From Methanospirillum lacunae (GTDB lineage: Archaea; Halobacteriota; Methanomicrobia; Methanomicrobiales; Methanospirillaceae): DNA of 64,000 nt. This document shows positions 27,397 through 36,949 of the stretch, one piece after another. Position 1 is the first letter of the stretch; each line of letters starts with the position of its first letter. The translations under genes and the position numbers were made by a program. The DNA lies in assembly GCF_003173355.1 (NCBI RefSeq), contig NZ_QGMY01000009.1, forward strand, positions 1 to 64,000, read 5' to 3'. Under the pieces are notes generated by a model that saw nothing but the letters and a program-made list of their open reading frames with translations, was not told the DNA's origin and did not search any database.

Positions 27397-27876
27397 TTAT
27401 TCAACGGTTATATCGACACTTATGGTTGCATCTATCAGAAGATCAAAGGAGATTTTATCAAGCCAGCCTGATTTCTGAAACATGTGCATGAAACAGATCC
27501 CTGCACATGCAACACCGGGATATTTTGCAAGTAATGCTTCTGCCTCCTCGATCTTCACCGGTACACCAGGCATAGAGAGCCCTCCCATCAGTATAAAGAC
27601 CGAGGGGTTGGTAATCTTGCAGGGCTCTCCAAGTTGAAACCCGAGACCCTCTGTATACACCATCTTTCGTGACTCATCCTCATGGAGATAGGGAGCAAAT
27701 AGAAACGTACACGGAAGTGATCGGGCAGCATAACAGAGCAGCTCCACAAAAGGAGTGCAGGTTCCGGGCACACCGAAAAAGACCACTTCAGCACCCTCCG
27801 GAAGGGACCATGTTTCAAGATATTCTTTAAACGGCCGCAGCATTCCAGGGATTCCCTGAAGAGTACTATTTTTCAT
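27397..27876 (-). CDS. DUF2124 family protein
   Basis: About 159 residues. The start at 27876 is set by a strong SD GGAGGATAG; the longer frame to 27936 adds an unlikely leader. Phrases PEGAEVVFFGVPGTCTPFVE and ITNPSVFILMGGLSMPG match my recollection of DUF2124, a methanogen-restricted family of unknown function. It is the first gene of the operon with atwA and the MBL hydrolase, which hints at a role near methyl-CoM reductase activation. Confidence 0.7.
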   Translation of the reverse strand: MKNSTLQGIPGMLRPFKEYLETWSLPEGAEVVFFGVPGTCTPFVELLCYAARSLPCTFLFAPYLHEDESRKMVYTEGLGFQLGEPCKITNPSVFILMGGLSMPGVPVKIEEAEALLAKYPGVACAGICFMHMFQKSGWLDKISFDLLIDATISVDITVE

Positions 27877-27946
27877 ATCTATCCTCCATTCTACCTGATC
27901 GGGATCGGCATGATGCCGAACTCCAATCAACCACACATGTGAATAG

Positions 27947-27972
27947 ATTTGTACAAATAAGATTTATATACT
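27947..27972 (-). promoter_or_regulatory. Promoter and palindrome for the DUF2124-atwA operon
   Basis: On the minus strand, TATATAAATC (about 27972-27963) is a strong TATA box. A perfect 12-bp palindrome ATTTGTACAAAT lies at 27947-27958, between it and the probable start site. A repressor bound there would block initiation. Confidence 0.6.
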
Positions 27973-28132
27973 TCTACCCACATGAGCCTTAACACCCCAT
28001 AAAGAAGAGACACAAACCCAATCGGGTTTTTCTAAGTTCCTGATACCGGATGATTGCCCTCATTGAAAGGATCATATAAAAAAGATCGAAAGGAGTGCCC
28101 ATTCTCCAGGTACACGAGTCCGGGAGAACTCC

Positions 28133-28672
28133 TTATATTGCCGGGGTGATTGAAACGGTTCCTGCAATCATTGCAAGATTATCAATACCAGCTGTAGCAT
28201 CGTCCATAGATGAATAGAATCCTACTATAATCGAAACTTTCTCGTCAGTACTGAGAACATAGACTCCAGCAGTGTTGTTTTCCATCGTACCGTACATTAC
28301 AACACCATCTGAGACCACAATCGGATCCGCAGCAAAAGGAGTAATTCCAGCCCCAATCATAAAGTTGTCTAAGAAATCCTTTGCATTTCCGGTTGAAAGT
28401 TTCTGACGGATTGGGTTGTCCATTACATAAATCGCATATGTAGGGAGTGACCCCGTATCATTAGTAATAAAGGTAGTTGGACCCACACTGGAATCTTTTG
28501 TTTTTTCCGTGGTTCCCGGTGGTATCATCACAGTAAACACAGTGGTTGACGAGCTGTTTACCGAAGATTCATCAACAGTAACCTGCTTCCACCCGGTAAA
28601 ATCTATCGCTGCCATAGCCCCGGTTCCGAGTACCATGAGAACAACGAGTAATACTAATATACCTCTCTTCAT
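28133..28672 (-). CDS. Secreted protein of unknown function
   Basis: A 179-residue exported protein: SD GAGGGA, signal peptide LVLLVVLMVLGTGAMA, then a compact domain with the phrases VFTVMIPPGTTEKTKDSS and NPIRQKLSTGNAKDFLDNFM and GVYVLSTDEKVSIIVGFYS. No Cys and no catalytic motif. I do not recognise the family. It appears monocistronic. Confidence 0.68.
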   Translation of the reverse strand: MKRGILVLLVVLMVLGTGAMAAIDFTGWKQVTVDESSVNSSSTTVFTVMIPPGTTEKTKDSSVGPTTFITNDTGSLPTYAIYVMDNPIRQKLSTGNAKDFLDNFMIGAGITPFAADPIVVSDGVVMYGTMENNTAGVYVLSTDEKVSIIVGFYSSMDDATAGIDNLAMIAGTVSITPAI

Positions 28673-28861
28673 CTCTATCCCTCAGGATAGAACACTCTTA
28701 CAGGTTACAATATATAATTTATCGCATCCGTTAGACAGATGATGAGGTATTTATAAAAAGTAAATTATTCTAAAGATTACTCTCATGTATTGAGTGTTGA
28801 TTCAGATTGTCATCGATGGCAAATTTGAAAGCACATATCCTGAAATTTCGTATTCTGAAAA

Positions 28862-29299
28862 TTATTCAGATTGATCACCCTGGCGAATGGTATACCCTCT
28901 GGGACATACGCCTCCGTCATGCTTTGGACAAACGGTCTCATCCTTTCTGGGACAGATCCCTTCACTGCGACGCGAACATCCCAGAATTTCTATGGTTTTT
29001 CCATTTACAAGAGCGTCAATAACCTTTTTCCGGGCTTCATGAAGGTCTTTCCAGAGAGTTTTTCGGGAAATTCCCAGATTCTGGGCAGCTTCTTCCTGTT
29101 CAAGCCCCTCCAGGTCAACAAGGCGTAAAATTTCGACCTCATCAGGCCGAAGCAAAACCCGCAGTTTTTCATCCCAGATATCGCACTGAGGACCATAACA
29201 CTTGAGCGGGCCGCACCCTATCGGTCCCCGCCTCCCCCGTGGTCTCCCCCGCCGTGGAGCATTCAGCTCATAATCATCTGGATCAACGGCCATGCTCAT
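28862..29299 (-). CDS. DUF134 family helix-turn-helix protein
   Basis: A 145-residue DUF134 protein. The N-terminus is basic with a Cys pair (GCGPLKCYGP), then a sigma-70 region-4-like HTH (LVDLEGLEQEEAAQNLGISR and KTLWKDLHEARKKVIDALVN). The C-terminus has four more Cys (CSRRSEGIC, CPKHDGGVCPRG), suggesting metal binding. Family members are predicted DNA-binding proteins often found near iron-molybdenum-cofactor type proteins; here no such gene is adjacent. Confidence 0.82.
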   Translation of the reverse strand: MSMAVDPDDYELNAPRRGRPRGRRGPIGCGPLKCYGPQCDIWDEKLRVLLRPDEVEILRLVDLEGLEQEEAAQNLGISRKTLWKDLHEARKKVIDALVNGKTIEILGCSRRSEGICPRKDETVCPKHDGGVCPRGYTIRQGDQSE

Positions 29300-29939
29300 A
29301 CATGGTCACTTCTTGTTTTTTTAGTACTCATCTGCGGCAACATGATAACCAGGGGATGAGTTTACCTCTTCATCGCTACACAACCAACAAGTCCGGGAGC
29401 TGCAAGGTGCCTTCACCACGATATATCCCCATGATAATGGCAGGAGAAATTAGCATACATATTACCCGGATACGGAGGCAGATGAAACAGTCGTGCAAGG
29501 AAGAATAAATTCTTCACAGATGAGCATTCTGGATTTAACTCACCATAAGACACGGAAGGTTATCTATCAATTCATACCACAAATCAGGCACAAACAAAGG
29601 ATTGTTTTCATCATACCTGATCTTCCTGTTACCGAATGAATCCAGGGTATTATTTCTTTCCCACATTTTTTCTAAATGAGGTTGCAATTTCAATTTTACA
29701 GATAATATTTAAGCAAAAATATAATACTCAGGGAGTAACAAGCATAGTATCTGTAACAGATACGGGGGTACAGGGATGGACAGAGAAATCCGGATTAATA
29801 ATTGGGTGAACCGAACAGATACATGTGAGGCACATTATCAGATTAACTTTCTTTATGATAGGAAATTCGATGTAAGGAGAATCAGTAGGTTTTCTTGCTA
29901 TGTGCAGAGAACATACATCGGAGTTCGCGGGGTGGCATC
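29300..29939. other. Non-coding upstream region of the beta-helix protein
   Basis: About 640 bases with no convincing gene; the 89-residue plus frame at 29239-29508 is mostly antisense to DUF134 and looks like a shadow. The right half holds the promoter and palindrome annotated separately, leaving a leader of about 190 bases. Confidence 0.6.
29717..29763 (+). promoter_or_regulatory. TATA box and 17-bp palindrome
   Basis: An A/T-rich TATA element AATATAATA at about 29718-29726 is followed by a perfect palindrome GTATCTGT-A-ACAGATAC (29747-29763) at the expected start site. It could be an operator or a hairpin at the mRNA 5' end for the beta-helix protein gene at 29940. Confidence 0.55.
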
Positions 29940-32327
29940 ATGAATATCAATCCCTCTCGGTTTTTTACCAGTTTGATCAGTGTCTGGATTGTTCTTGTCC
30001 TGGGTGGTTTAGCATCTGGGTCCGGAATCTCTTTTGAACCAGGTCACACCGGCCCTGATTACAACTTTTCCGGGAATTACTCATCCGGTCAGATTACCGT
30101 AACCGGAGCAGGTACATATTATCTCACTGATAATCTGACTGCTTCTTTATCAGAGTATGCAATACAGGTCAATACTTCTGATGTTATGGTGGACGGAAAT
30201 CGAAAATCAGTCACCGGAACCGGAGAGAATGGGATCCGGAGTACACCCGAGGGCAATAATACCACAATTACTCAATTCAGTATGATAGCCGGGTTTGGAA
30301 CCGCAATTTATTCACAGGGTACCGGGGGAGAAATATCTGATAATTCGGTATATAGCAACGGGTGTGCAATTGTTGTCAAAGGAACTGGCACTCTGGTCAC
30401 CGGGAACAATGCCAGTAGTAACTCAGAGAACGGCATCTATGTGACCGGTAACAACGTACATATCACAGAAAATATTGTAAATGATAATACGTGGTCAGGA
30501 ATCAACACCACAGGGCTGTATAATTATATCACCAGCAACCAGGTGAAAAATAATCTGAAGAATGGTATTGCTTGTCAGAATGATGCCATCATTACTGGAA
30601 ATACGGTGACCGGCAATGTGAGAGATGGTATCCTGACATGGGATAATGCCACAATCTCTGAAAATACTGTGAGTGAGAATCAGAGATATGGCATGAAAAC
30701 GACTAATAATGTAACTTTTTTGAAGAATACGGTCAATTACAATCATGAAGATGGTATCTTTACCGGTAAAAATGCGTATGTTTTTGGCAATGATATCTTC
30801 AATAACCTGGCATATGGCCTTTATGTAGGAAATTATGCCACTATTCTTGACAACAACATCTCAAGCAACGAGGAATATGGCCTTTATGCAGGGAATTACG
30901 CAAATATATCTGACAGTATTGTAAATGGAAATGCGTGGGGCGGTGTTGTAGCAGGAAATTATGCAGGAGTTTTAAATAATCTCGTCAACGGCAATCAGGG
31001 ATCTGGCATTGATGTCTCAAATAATGCACAGGTTGTCAATAATACCGTATCAGATAACCTTGGCACTGGAGTTTTTTCCTTACATGGTGCAGAGATACAC
31101 CACAATACTATAACCAACAACTATGATTGTGGTATCAACGGCTGGGGTACAGCAAATATCACAGACAATATGCTAAAAAATAGCACGTACGGTCTTTTCC
31201 TGCCAGATAACAGTGTCAATGTAAACGTTACGGAAAATACCATATCCGGATCCACTGATACAGGAATATATATCGATGGTGGTGGTTGGAACGCAGGATC
31301 TGGAAACATCTACAACAACAATCTCATAAATACCGTTTCAGTCGGAGGAACAGGATACCTGCCCTATTTCACCTGGACTAATCCAAAAGGGCCACAACCA
31401 GGAACAAATGTAATAGGAGGGCCATACATCGCTGGAAACTACTGGGGTAACCTGAATGGGACCGGCTGGTCAGATCTCCAGGAACCAAATGTATCCGGGT
31501 ATTCTTCTATACCATATGAAATAGTCAGGGAGTCCGGGGTGTATGACACCGTACCACTCGTCAGATCACTCAATACCATCTCCTCAACCAATGATAAGTG
31601 GACGATCAACTATCCACATGGAAATATATCGTATCTGCATCTCTCGAACGCAACATACATAATACAGGCAAAACCTGGTGCCGATATTCTGAATGTCTCA
31701 ATAGACAACGAACCAGTCGGACCGGTGAGTAACTGGACATTTAAAAATATCATTTCAGACCACTCCATCTCCTCTTCTGGACAACCGACACCCGGACAGG
31801 TGCATGCGTTCTTTGCACTGAATGCCACATGGGGATCAGCTCCACTCACGGTTGCGTTTACTAACCAATCTCTCGGCAGTCCGACCTCGTATTTCTGGAA
31901 TTTCGGGGATGGGGACATTTCAACAGACCGGGATCCGGTTCACACATACACCACTCCGGGAGTGTATTCAGTCTCGCTGAAAGCATTCAATGACCAGACC
32001 GGGGGAATTGTGATGCTCAACAACGCAGTGACCGTGACTGCAGGAGATGTTCCCTCTCCCACTCCTACACCGGTGCCGGGAGAGATCACAGCAGCATTCT
32101 CAGCAGATCAGACAACCGGGGGTGCTCCCCTTCAAGTCCGGTTTACTGATCACTCAATTGGAAATCCGGCATCCTGGATATGGGATTTCGGGGACGGGAA
32201 TCTTTCAACACTGCAGAACGTCACTCATACCTACTCATCCATGGGATCGTTTTCGGTGAGCCTGACTGCACAGAATGGTATATCAACAGGAAAACTCGTG
32301 AAAACAGGTTATATCATCATTACCTGA
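29940..32327 (+). CDS. Secreted right-handed beta-helix protein with two PKD domains
   Basis: About 795 residues. ATG 29940 was chosen because it begins a signal peptide (FTSLISVWIVLVLGGLASG); an in-frame ATG at 29895 adds a non-signal leader. Residues about 60-480 are beta-helix repeats of the NosD/parallel-helix type (NGIYVTGNNVHITENIVNDN and many N-x-x-x-x-N ladders). Two C-terminal PKD domains follow (SPTSYFWNFGDGD and NPASWIWDFGDGN), separated by a Pro/Thr linker. It is a surface protein, perhaps in adhesion or polysaccharide binding; no catalytic site is evident. No anchor is visible at the C-terminus. Confidence 0.9.
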   Translation: MNINPSRFFTSLISVWIVLVLGGLASGSGISFEPGHTGPDYNFSGNYSSGQITVTGAGTYYLTDNLTASLSEYAIQVNTSDVMVDGNRKSVTGTGENGIRSTPEGNNTTITQFSMIAGFGTAIYSQGTGGEISDNSVYSNGCAIVVKGTGTLVTGNNASSNSENGIYVTGNNVHITENIVNDNTWSGINTTGLYNYITSNQVKNNLKNGIACQNDAIITGNTVTGNVRDGILTWDNATISENTVSENQRYGMKTTNNVTFLKNTVNYNHEDGIFTGKNAYVFGNDIFNNLAYGLYVGNYATILDNNISSNEEYGLYAGNYANISDSIVNGNAWGGVVAGNYAGVLNNLVNGNQGSGIDVSNNAQVVNNTVSDNLGTGVFSLHGAEIHHNTITNNYDCGINGWGTANITDNMLKNSTYGLFLPDNSVNVNVTENTISGSTDTGIYIDGGGWNAGSGNIYNNNLINTVSVGGTGYLPYFTWTNPKGPQPGTNVIGGPYIAGNYWGNLNGTGWSDLQEPNVSGYSSIPYEIVRESGVYDTVPLVRSLNTISSTNDKWTINYPHGNISYLHLSNATYIIQAKPGADILNVSIDNEPVGPVSNWTFKNIISDHSISSSGQPTPGQVHAFFALNATWGSAPLTVAFTNQSLGSPTSYFWNFGDGDISTDRDPVHTYTTPGVYSVSLKAFNDQTGGIVMLNNAVTVTAGDVPSPTPTPVPGEITAAFSADQTTGGAPLQVRFTDHSIGNPASWIWDFGDGNLSTLQNVTHTYSSMGSFSVSLTAQNGISTGKLVKTGYIIIT

Positions 32328-32770
32328 CAATCAGCACCTGATATTACTCACTTTTTTTTGACACATTACCGGTATATTCAGAAAAAACCTGAAGTTTATA
32401 CGTAGAGTTCTCATCGGGCTGATGTATTAGGTATGCATTCCAAATCTCCTGGCCGGTGAAACCAGGATATCAGTTTATATCAGTTGGAATCCAGGATACA
32501 GTCGAGGTTCCAGCCCGATATCAGAACGAACGTCCCATAACATTGATAACGATCACTTAACCCATCGATTCTAGATAATACCCGGAAACTTTTGTTCCCC
32601 CTGCATTATTATTTTTCAGATTCATTTCAAAAATAATAATAAGCTTTAATTTAGTATAACTAATTGTGATATATCATGCAATAAACTGTATAAGATACAA
32701 CAAATTAGAATTTACTAGAATTATTTGCATTAATGAATCCTAAACATCATACCATACATGCAGGAGTATT
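32328..32770. other. AT-rich intergenic region upstream of the FmdE-importer operon
   Basis: No gene is seen in these 443 bases. It contains a perfect 12-bp AT-only inverted repeat ATTATTATTTTT (32605-32616) / AAAAATAATAAT (32629-32640) with a 12-base loop, and beyond it a palindrome TTAGT-ATA-ACTAA (32651-32663) that resembles metal-repressor sites of the DtxR type in style. Either may mark the end of the beta-helix transcript or the operator of the next operon. Confidence 0.45.
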
Positions 32771-33865
32771 ATGAAAAAATTAGCATATCTGGTCATTCTG
32801 ACCCTGTGCTGCAGTATCCTACCAGGGTTGGCACTCGCAGATTCTGATCTTGCATATGATCTCGGATCCAGGGCAGCCACGGTTGCGATGGACCTGCTCA
32901 AGTTCGAACCCGGCGACGAGAACATCCTTGCCCTTACGAATGCAGGTCATGCACTGATCAAAGGAGAGACAACTGAACGGGCACTTTCAGGCATAACTAA
33001 TGTGACCGGCCTTCAGAATGGAAACGGGAACCTCTTCCAGGTGAACAGACCAAACTGGAAACCACTCTGGTTCTACTTCTACAATAAGAAGACCGGGCTT
33101 GCAGTCTACATGGAGGTCGATGCCACAACAAACAGCATAAAGGGTGAGGAACGTAAAGCTCTTGACGCTGACAAAGTATTCTCTCAGATCTCTTTGATGA
33201 TGGTAGATCTTGACAAGATGCTTGCAAGGCCTGATGACGCAAATGTCACATTTAATAAGAAAAAATTCAGTGGCAATGAGTTCTCCCTGATTGGACTCTC
33301 AAACGTCTGGGCAAAGGGGGCCTCATATGACTTCATGAACGCTGCTGCATTCCATGACCACCTCTGCCCGGGTGTGACCTCTGGATACATGATCATCAAG
33401 TACATGGAGAAGAACCTCCCGATAACCAACGCATCCGAGACCTACATCGATATTGGATCTCCAAACTGGTGTAAAGAGGATGCTTTCCAGATGATCTGGG
33501 ACTCCACTCCCGGAAAGAACAGCGAATTCGTGATGGCATTAAGTGCTGAAGATGAGGCAGCCCTTAAAGCAAAATACGGAACACGACCGGCAGGAATCAT
33601 CATCCGCTGGAATGATGGGGCCAAGAAAGGAACAGGAATTGCTCTTGGGTTTGACTTTGACAAAGTCAGTGATGAGACAAGAGTTACAAACTGGACCGGA
33701 CCCTCATGGGCTCCAAAACTGGTTGAGGACATCGGAATGATGCCGATGGTGGACAAAACCGAAGACTACATTACCACACTCAAAGAGTTCCCGGTTGATG
33801 AAGCAAACCTGACAAAACTGAAGACAGCAGGAAATAATCCCTACAAAGTGCTGGGGATGTTGTAA
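32771..33865 (+). CDS. Secreted FmdE-domain protein
   Basis: A 364-residue exported protein with a signal peptide (VILTLCCSILPGLALA). The C-terminal half has the FmdE signature around AAAFHDHLCPGVTSGYMI (His and Cys as metal ligands) and DIGSPNWCKEDAFQMI. FmdE was named from the formylmethanofuran dehydrogenase operon, but the domain occurs in many proteins and likely binds metal. The export signal and the neighbouring binding-protein importer suggest it handles the imported metal or cofactor outside the membrane. Confidence 0.85.
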   Translation: MKKLAYLVILTLCCSILPGLALADSDLAYDLGSRAATVAMDLLKFEPGDENILALTNAGHALIKGETTERALSGITNVTGLQNGNGNLFQVNRPNWKPLWFYFYNKKTGLAVYMEVDATTNSIKGEERKALDADKVFSQISLMMVDLDKMLARPDDANVTFNKKKFSGNEFSLIGLSNVWAKGASYDFMNAAAFHDHLCPGVTSGYMIIKYMEKNLPITNASETYIDIGSPNWCKEDAFQMIWDSTPGKNSEFVMALSAEDEAALKAKYGTRPAGIIIRWNDGAKKGTGIALGFDFDKVSDETRVTNWTGPSWAPKLVEDIGMMPMVDKTEDYITTLKEFPVDEANLTKLKTAGNNPYKVLGML

Positions 33866-33901
33866 GGAGATACTAATCCACTATTTTTGAAGAGGAAAAA
33901 C

Positions 33902-35038
33902 ATGACACGATTATCGATTACTGTACCATGGAAAATTTTTACACTCATTGCACTGCTCGGACTGCTCGCAGTTCCGGCAGTGATGGCTGCAGCATCTACT
34001 GCTGACAAGACTGTTACCGATAGTTACGGACGAACAGTAACCGTTCCGTCAGAACCTAAGGAGGTTATCTGTTCAGGCTCCGGTTGTCTTCGGTACCTGA
34101 CATATCTGGGAGCACAAAACCTCGCTGCCGGTGTTGACAGTATTGAGAAAGAACCTCAGAAGATGGATGCACGAGGATACGCACTTCTCAATCCCCAGTT
34201 CAAGGATCTTCCTCTCTTTGGTGAATACCGGGGAAAGGATGATCCTGAAAAGATTATTGCAATTAATCCCCAGTTGATCTTCAAGATCAGTTCATCCGGA
34301 CAGGCTGACGCAGCAACAAAAGATGAAGCTGACAAGCTCTCTTCAAAGACGAGTATCCCGGTCATCATGATGCCATATGGATCACTTCGGACTGCAGAAG
34401 AACAGGAGCAGATGTTCAGCACCCTTCGCATTATGGGAGAAGCCACCGGGAAGCAGGACCGGGCAGAAGAACTGATCTCTTACATCAAGGATACTATCGC
34501 AGATCTACAGAGCAGGACCAAAGATATCCCTGAATCTGATCAGAAGACAGCCTATGTTGGTGGAGTCAGTTATGCAGGAGCTCATGGTATCATCTCAACT
34601 GAACCTGCATATCCGCCATTCCTCTGGGATAACATCAAGAATGTGGCAGGAAAGATGGGAACACAGCATGCTGATGTTGCCAAGGAAGCCATTGTAGACT
34701 GGGATCCAGATTATCTCTTCATGGATATCGGAACCATCCAAACCGACAATGAAGGAGGAATTGGTGAACTCAAAAATGATCCAGCCCTTGCCAGTCTGAA
34801 AGCAGTCAAGAACGGAAATGTCTACGGAGTTCTGCCATACAACTTCTACAGCACCAATTACGAGAATGTCCTGGCTGATGCCTATTATATCGGCAAGATT
34901 GTGTATCCAGACAAGTTTGCAGACATTGATCCACAGGCAAAAGCAGATGAGATCATGACCAAGTTCCTTGGATCATCTCCGCTTAAGGATATCAACTCCC
35001 AGTACAAGAACCTGGGACTGACCAAACTGACCATCTGA
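33902..35038 (+). CDS. Metal/cobalamin-type ABC substrate-binding protein (FecB/BtuF family)
   Basis: About 378 residues from ATG 33902, which begins the signal peptide (FTLIALLGLLAVPAVMAA). The body is a periplasmic-binding-protein type III fold: VTDSYGRTVTVPSEPKEVI, then GCLRYLTYLGAQNLAAGVD, and a C-terminal half with VDWDPDYLFMDIG. The family carries iron-siderophores, heme, cobalamin or molybdate. It is the second gene of a five-gene unit, followed by permease and ATPase. Confidence 0.9.
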   Translation: MTRLSITVPWKIFTLIALLGLLAVPAVMAAASTADKTVTDSYGRTVTVPSEPKEVICSGSGCLRYLTYLGAQNLAAGVDSIEKEPQKMDARGYALLNPQFKDLPLFGEYRGKDDPEKIIAINPQLIFKISSSGQADAATKDEADKLSSKTSIPVIMMPYGSLRTAEEQEQMFSTLRIMGEATGKQDRAEELISYIKDTIADLQSRTKDIPESDQKTAYVGGVSYAGAHGIISTEPAYPPFLWDNIKNVAGKMGTQHADVAKEAIVDWDPDYLFMDIGTIQTDNEGGIGELKNDPALASLKAVKNGNVYGVLPYNFYSTNYENVLADAYYIGKIVYPDKFADIDPQAKADEIMTKFLGSSPLKDINSQYKNLGLTKLTI

Positions 35039-35088
35039 ATCAGGAATGAAAAACTTCCTGATTACCCTCAATTTTTGGAGAAGAGTAC

Positions 35089-36159
35089 ATGCATCTTGCT
35101 GATGGAAAGTCTCCTGTTGATTATCTCTGTTACATAAAAACGAAAATTCTCTGCATTTGTGCAGGAATTGTACTGGTGTTCCTTCTTCTGATTCTCTCGA
35201 TATCAGTTGGCGCTGTATCTATTCCTCCCGGAGAAGTATTATTCACTCTTCTGGGCCACAACGTGAGCTCAAAATGGGATACCATCATCTGGAACATCCG
35301 TCTTCCCCAGGCATTAACAGCAGTCGTAGCTGGCATAGGCCTCTCTGTTGCAGGAGTGGCAATGCAATCAATCCTGAGAAATCCCCTAGGTTCACCATTT
35401 ACTCTTGGTATCTCAAATGCCGGGGCATTTGGTGCGGCTATGTCGGTTATCATTCTCGGATCCGGCCAGATGCATTCGACTGCTGCCAATGCTGTCACCA
35501 TTAACAACCCGTATACCACGACCATCATGGCATTCATCTTCTGCATGATTGCAACCGGTATCATCCTGATGATCTCACATATCAGGGGAGCATCCCCGGA
35601 GGTGATGGTGCTCACCGGGGTGGCTCTCTCCTCGCTCTTTACTGCTGGTACCATGTTTCTGCAGTATTTTGCTTCAGACACACAGCTTGCAGCAGTAGTA
35701 TTCTGGACATTTGGTGATGTCAGCAGGGCAAACTGGCCTGAACTCGGGCTTATGACAGTGCTCGTCACGCTCTCTACAACCTACTTTCTCGCAAATCGGT
35801 GGAATTACAACGCCATTGATGCAGGGAACGAGACTGCAAAAGGGCTCGGTGTGAATGTTGAGCGAGTCCGCATTATTGGAATGACTGTTTCAGCCCTGAT
35901 TACGGCAGTGATAGTCGCATTCCTCGGCGTTATCGGATTTGTAGGTCTGGTTTGTCCCCACATGGTCCGGAGGATCATCGGGGATGACCAGCGGTTTCTG
36001 ATTCCGGGATCATGCGTAATGGGAGGAATCCTTCTGCTTGCATCAGATACCGTGGCACGGCTTATCGTTGCCCCTTATGTACTCCCGGTGGCAGTTCTCA
36101 CCGCGTTTATGGGAGCTCCGGCATTCATTTACCTCATCATCAGGGGGTACCGCAGATGA
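35089..36159 (+). CDS. FecCD/BtuC-type ABC permease
   Basis: A 356-residue inner membrane protein with about ten transmembrane helices. FecCD signature phrases include RLPQALTAVVAGIGLSVAG, MQSILRNPLGSPFTLGIS and GVIGFVGLVCPHMVRRIIG, the last being the coupling helix region. Its stop overlaps the ATPase start (ATGA at 36156). Together with 33902 and 36156 it forms a type II importer. Confidence 0.92.
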   Translation: MHLADGKSPVDYLCYIKTKILCICAGIVLVFLLLILSISVGAVSIPPGEVLFTLLGHNVSSKWDTIIWNIRLPQALTAVVAGIGLSVAGVAMQSILRNPLGSPFTLGISNAGAFGAAMSVIILGSGQMHSTAANAVTINNPYTTTIMAFIFCMIATGIILMISHIRGASPEVMVLTGVALSSLFTAGTMFLQYFASDTQLAAVVFWTFGDVSRANWPELGLMTVLVTLSTTYFLANRWNYNAIDAGNETAKGLGVNVERVRIIGMTVSALITAVIVAFLGVIGFVGLVCPHMVRRIIGDDQRFLIPGSCVMGGILLLASDTVARLIVAPYVLPVAVLTAFMGAPAFIYLIIRGYRR

Positions 36160-36941
36160 TTCTCAATGCAGACGAACTGAAATTCCTGTACAGAAACAGA
36201 ACCGTTCTTGAGAATGTCGCACTTGAAGTAAATCATGGAGAGATTGTTGCGATTCTGGGACCAAACGGGGTTGGAAAGACAACACTCCTTAAATGTCTCA
36301 ACCGTATCCTGACACCAAGGAGCGGACATATCTATCTGGATGGTGCAGATGTCAACAGTCTTGACAATCTTGAGATCGCACGACGTGCAGGATATGTTCC
36401 CCAGCGGGTAGAAACCGGAAGACTGACCGCTTTTGATGCGGTCCTTCTTGGTCGCCGTCCTCATATCAAATGGGATGTTACTCCTCATGATTTGAGCATC
36501 GTTGATGCTGTCTTCACCCGGCTTTCCATGGAGCAACTCCGTCTCTCATACATCGATGAGATGAGTGGTGGAGAACTCCAGAAGATTGCAATCGCCAGGG
36601 CCCTTGTCCAGGAACCACGGATTCTCCTTCTTGATGAGCCCACCAGCAGCCTGGACCTCAAAAATCAGGTTGAAATCCTCTCAACGATCCATGGAATCGT
36701 GCGTGAACATGGGATAGCTGCCGTCATGACGATGCATGATCTCAACCAGGCTTTCAGGTACGCAGATCGGTTTATCTTCCTGAAAAATGGCAGAATCCAT
36801 TTCCAGGGAGAGAGATGCTCTGTCACCACGAAGATGATCGAAGAGGTCTATGGTCTGCCGGTTGTCATGGGAACCATAGAAGGTATCACCTGTATCATGC
36901 CCGGGTGTTCAGACACCGTGGTAGTACACCAGGAGAATTAA
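36156..36941 (+). CDS. FecE/BtuD-type ABC ATPase
   Basis: A 261-residue ATPase. Walker A is LGPNGVGKTTLLKCLNRIL, the signature MSGGELQKIAIARALVQE, Walker B ILLLDEPTS, and the H-loop MTMHDLNQ. The start at 36156 overlaps the permease stop; a frame extension to 36012 lies inside the permease. It energises import of the ligand captured by the binding protein. Confidence 0.94.
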   Translation: MILNADELKFLYRNRTVLENVALEVNHGEIVAILGPNGVGKTTLLKCLNRILTPRSGHIYLDGADVNSLDNLEIARRAGYVPQRVETGRLTAFDAVLLGRRPHIKWDVTPHDLSIVDAVFTRLSMEQLRLSYIDEMSGGELQKIAIARALVQEPRILLLDEPTSSLDLKNQVEILSTIHGIVREHGIAAVMTMHDLNQAFRYADRFIFLKNGRIHFQGERCSVTTKMIEEVYGLPVVMGTIEGITCIMPGCSDTVVVHQEN

Positions 36942-36949
36942 AGATTTAC

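Noticed and set aside
29239-29508. Plus-strand 89-residue frame in the gap before the beta-helix gene
   Set aside because: Mostly antisense to DUF134 and lacks an SD or a recognisable domain.
36012-36155. Long N-terminal extension of the ABC ATPase
   Set aside because: It overlaps the permease in another frame; the ATGA overlap at 36156 sets the start.
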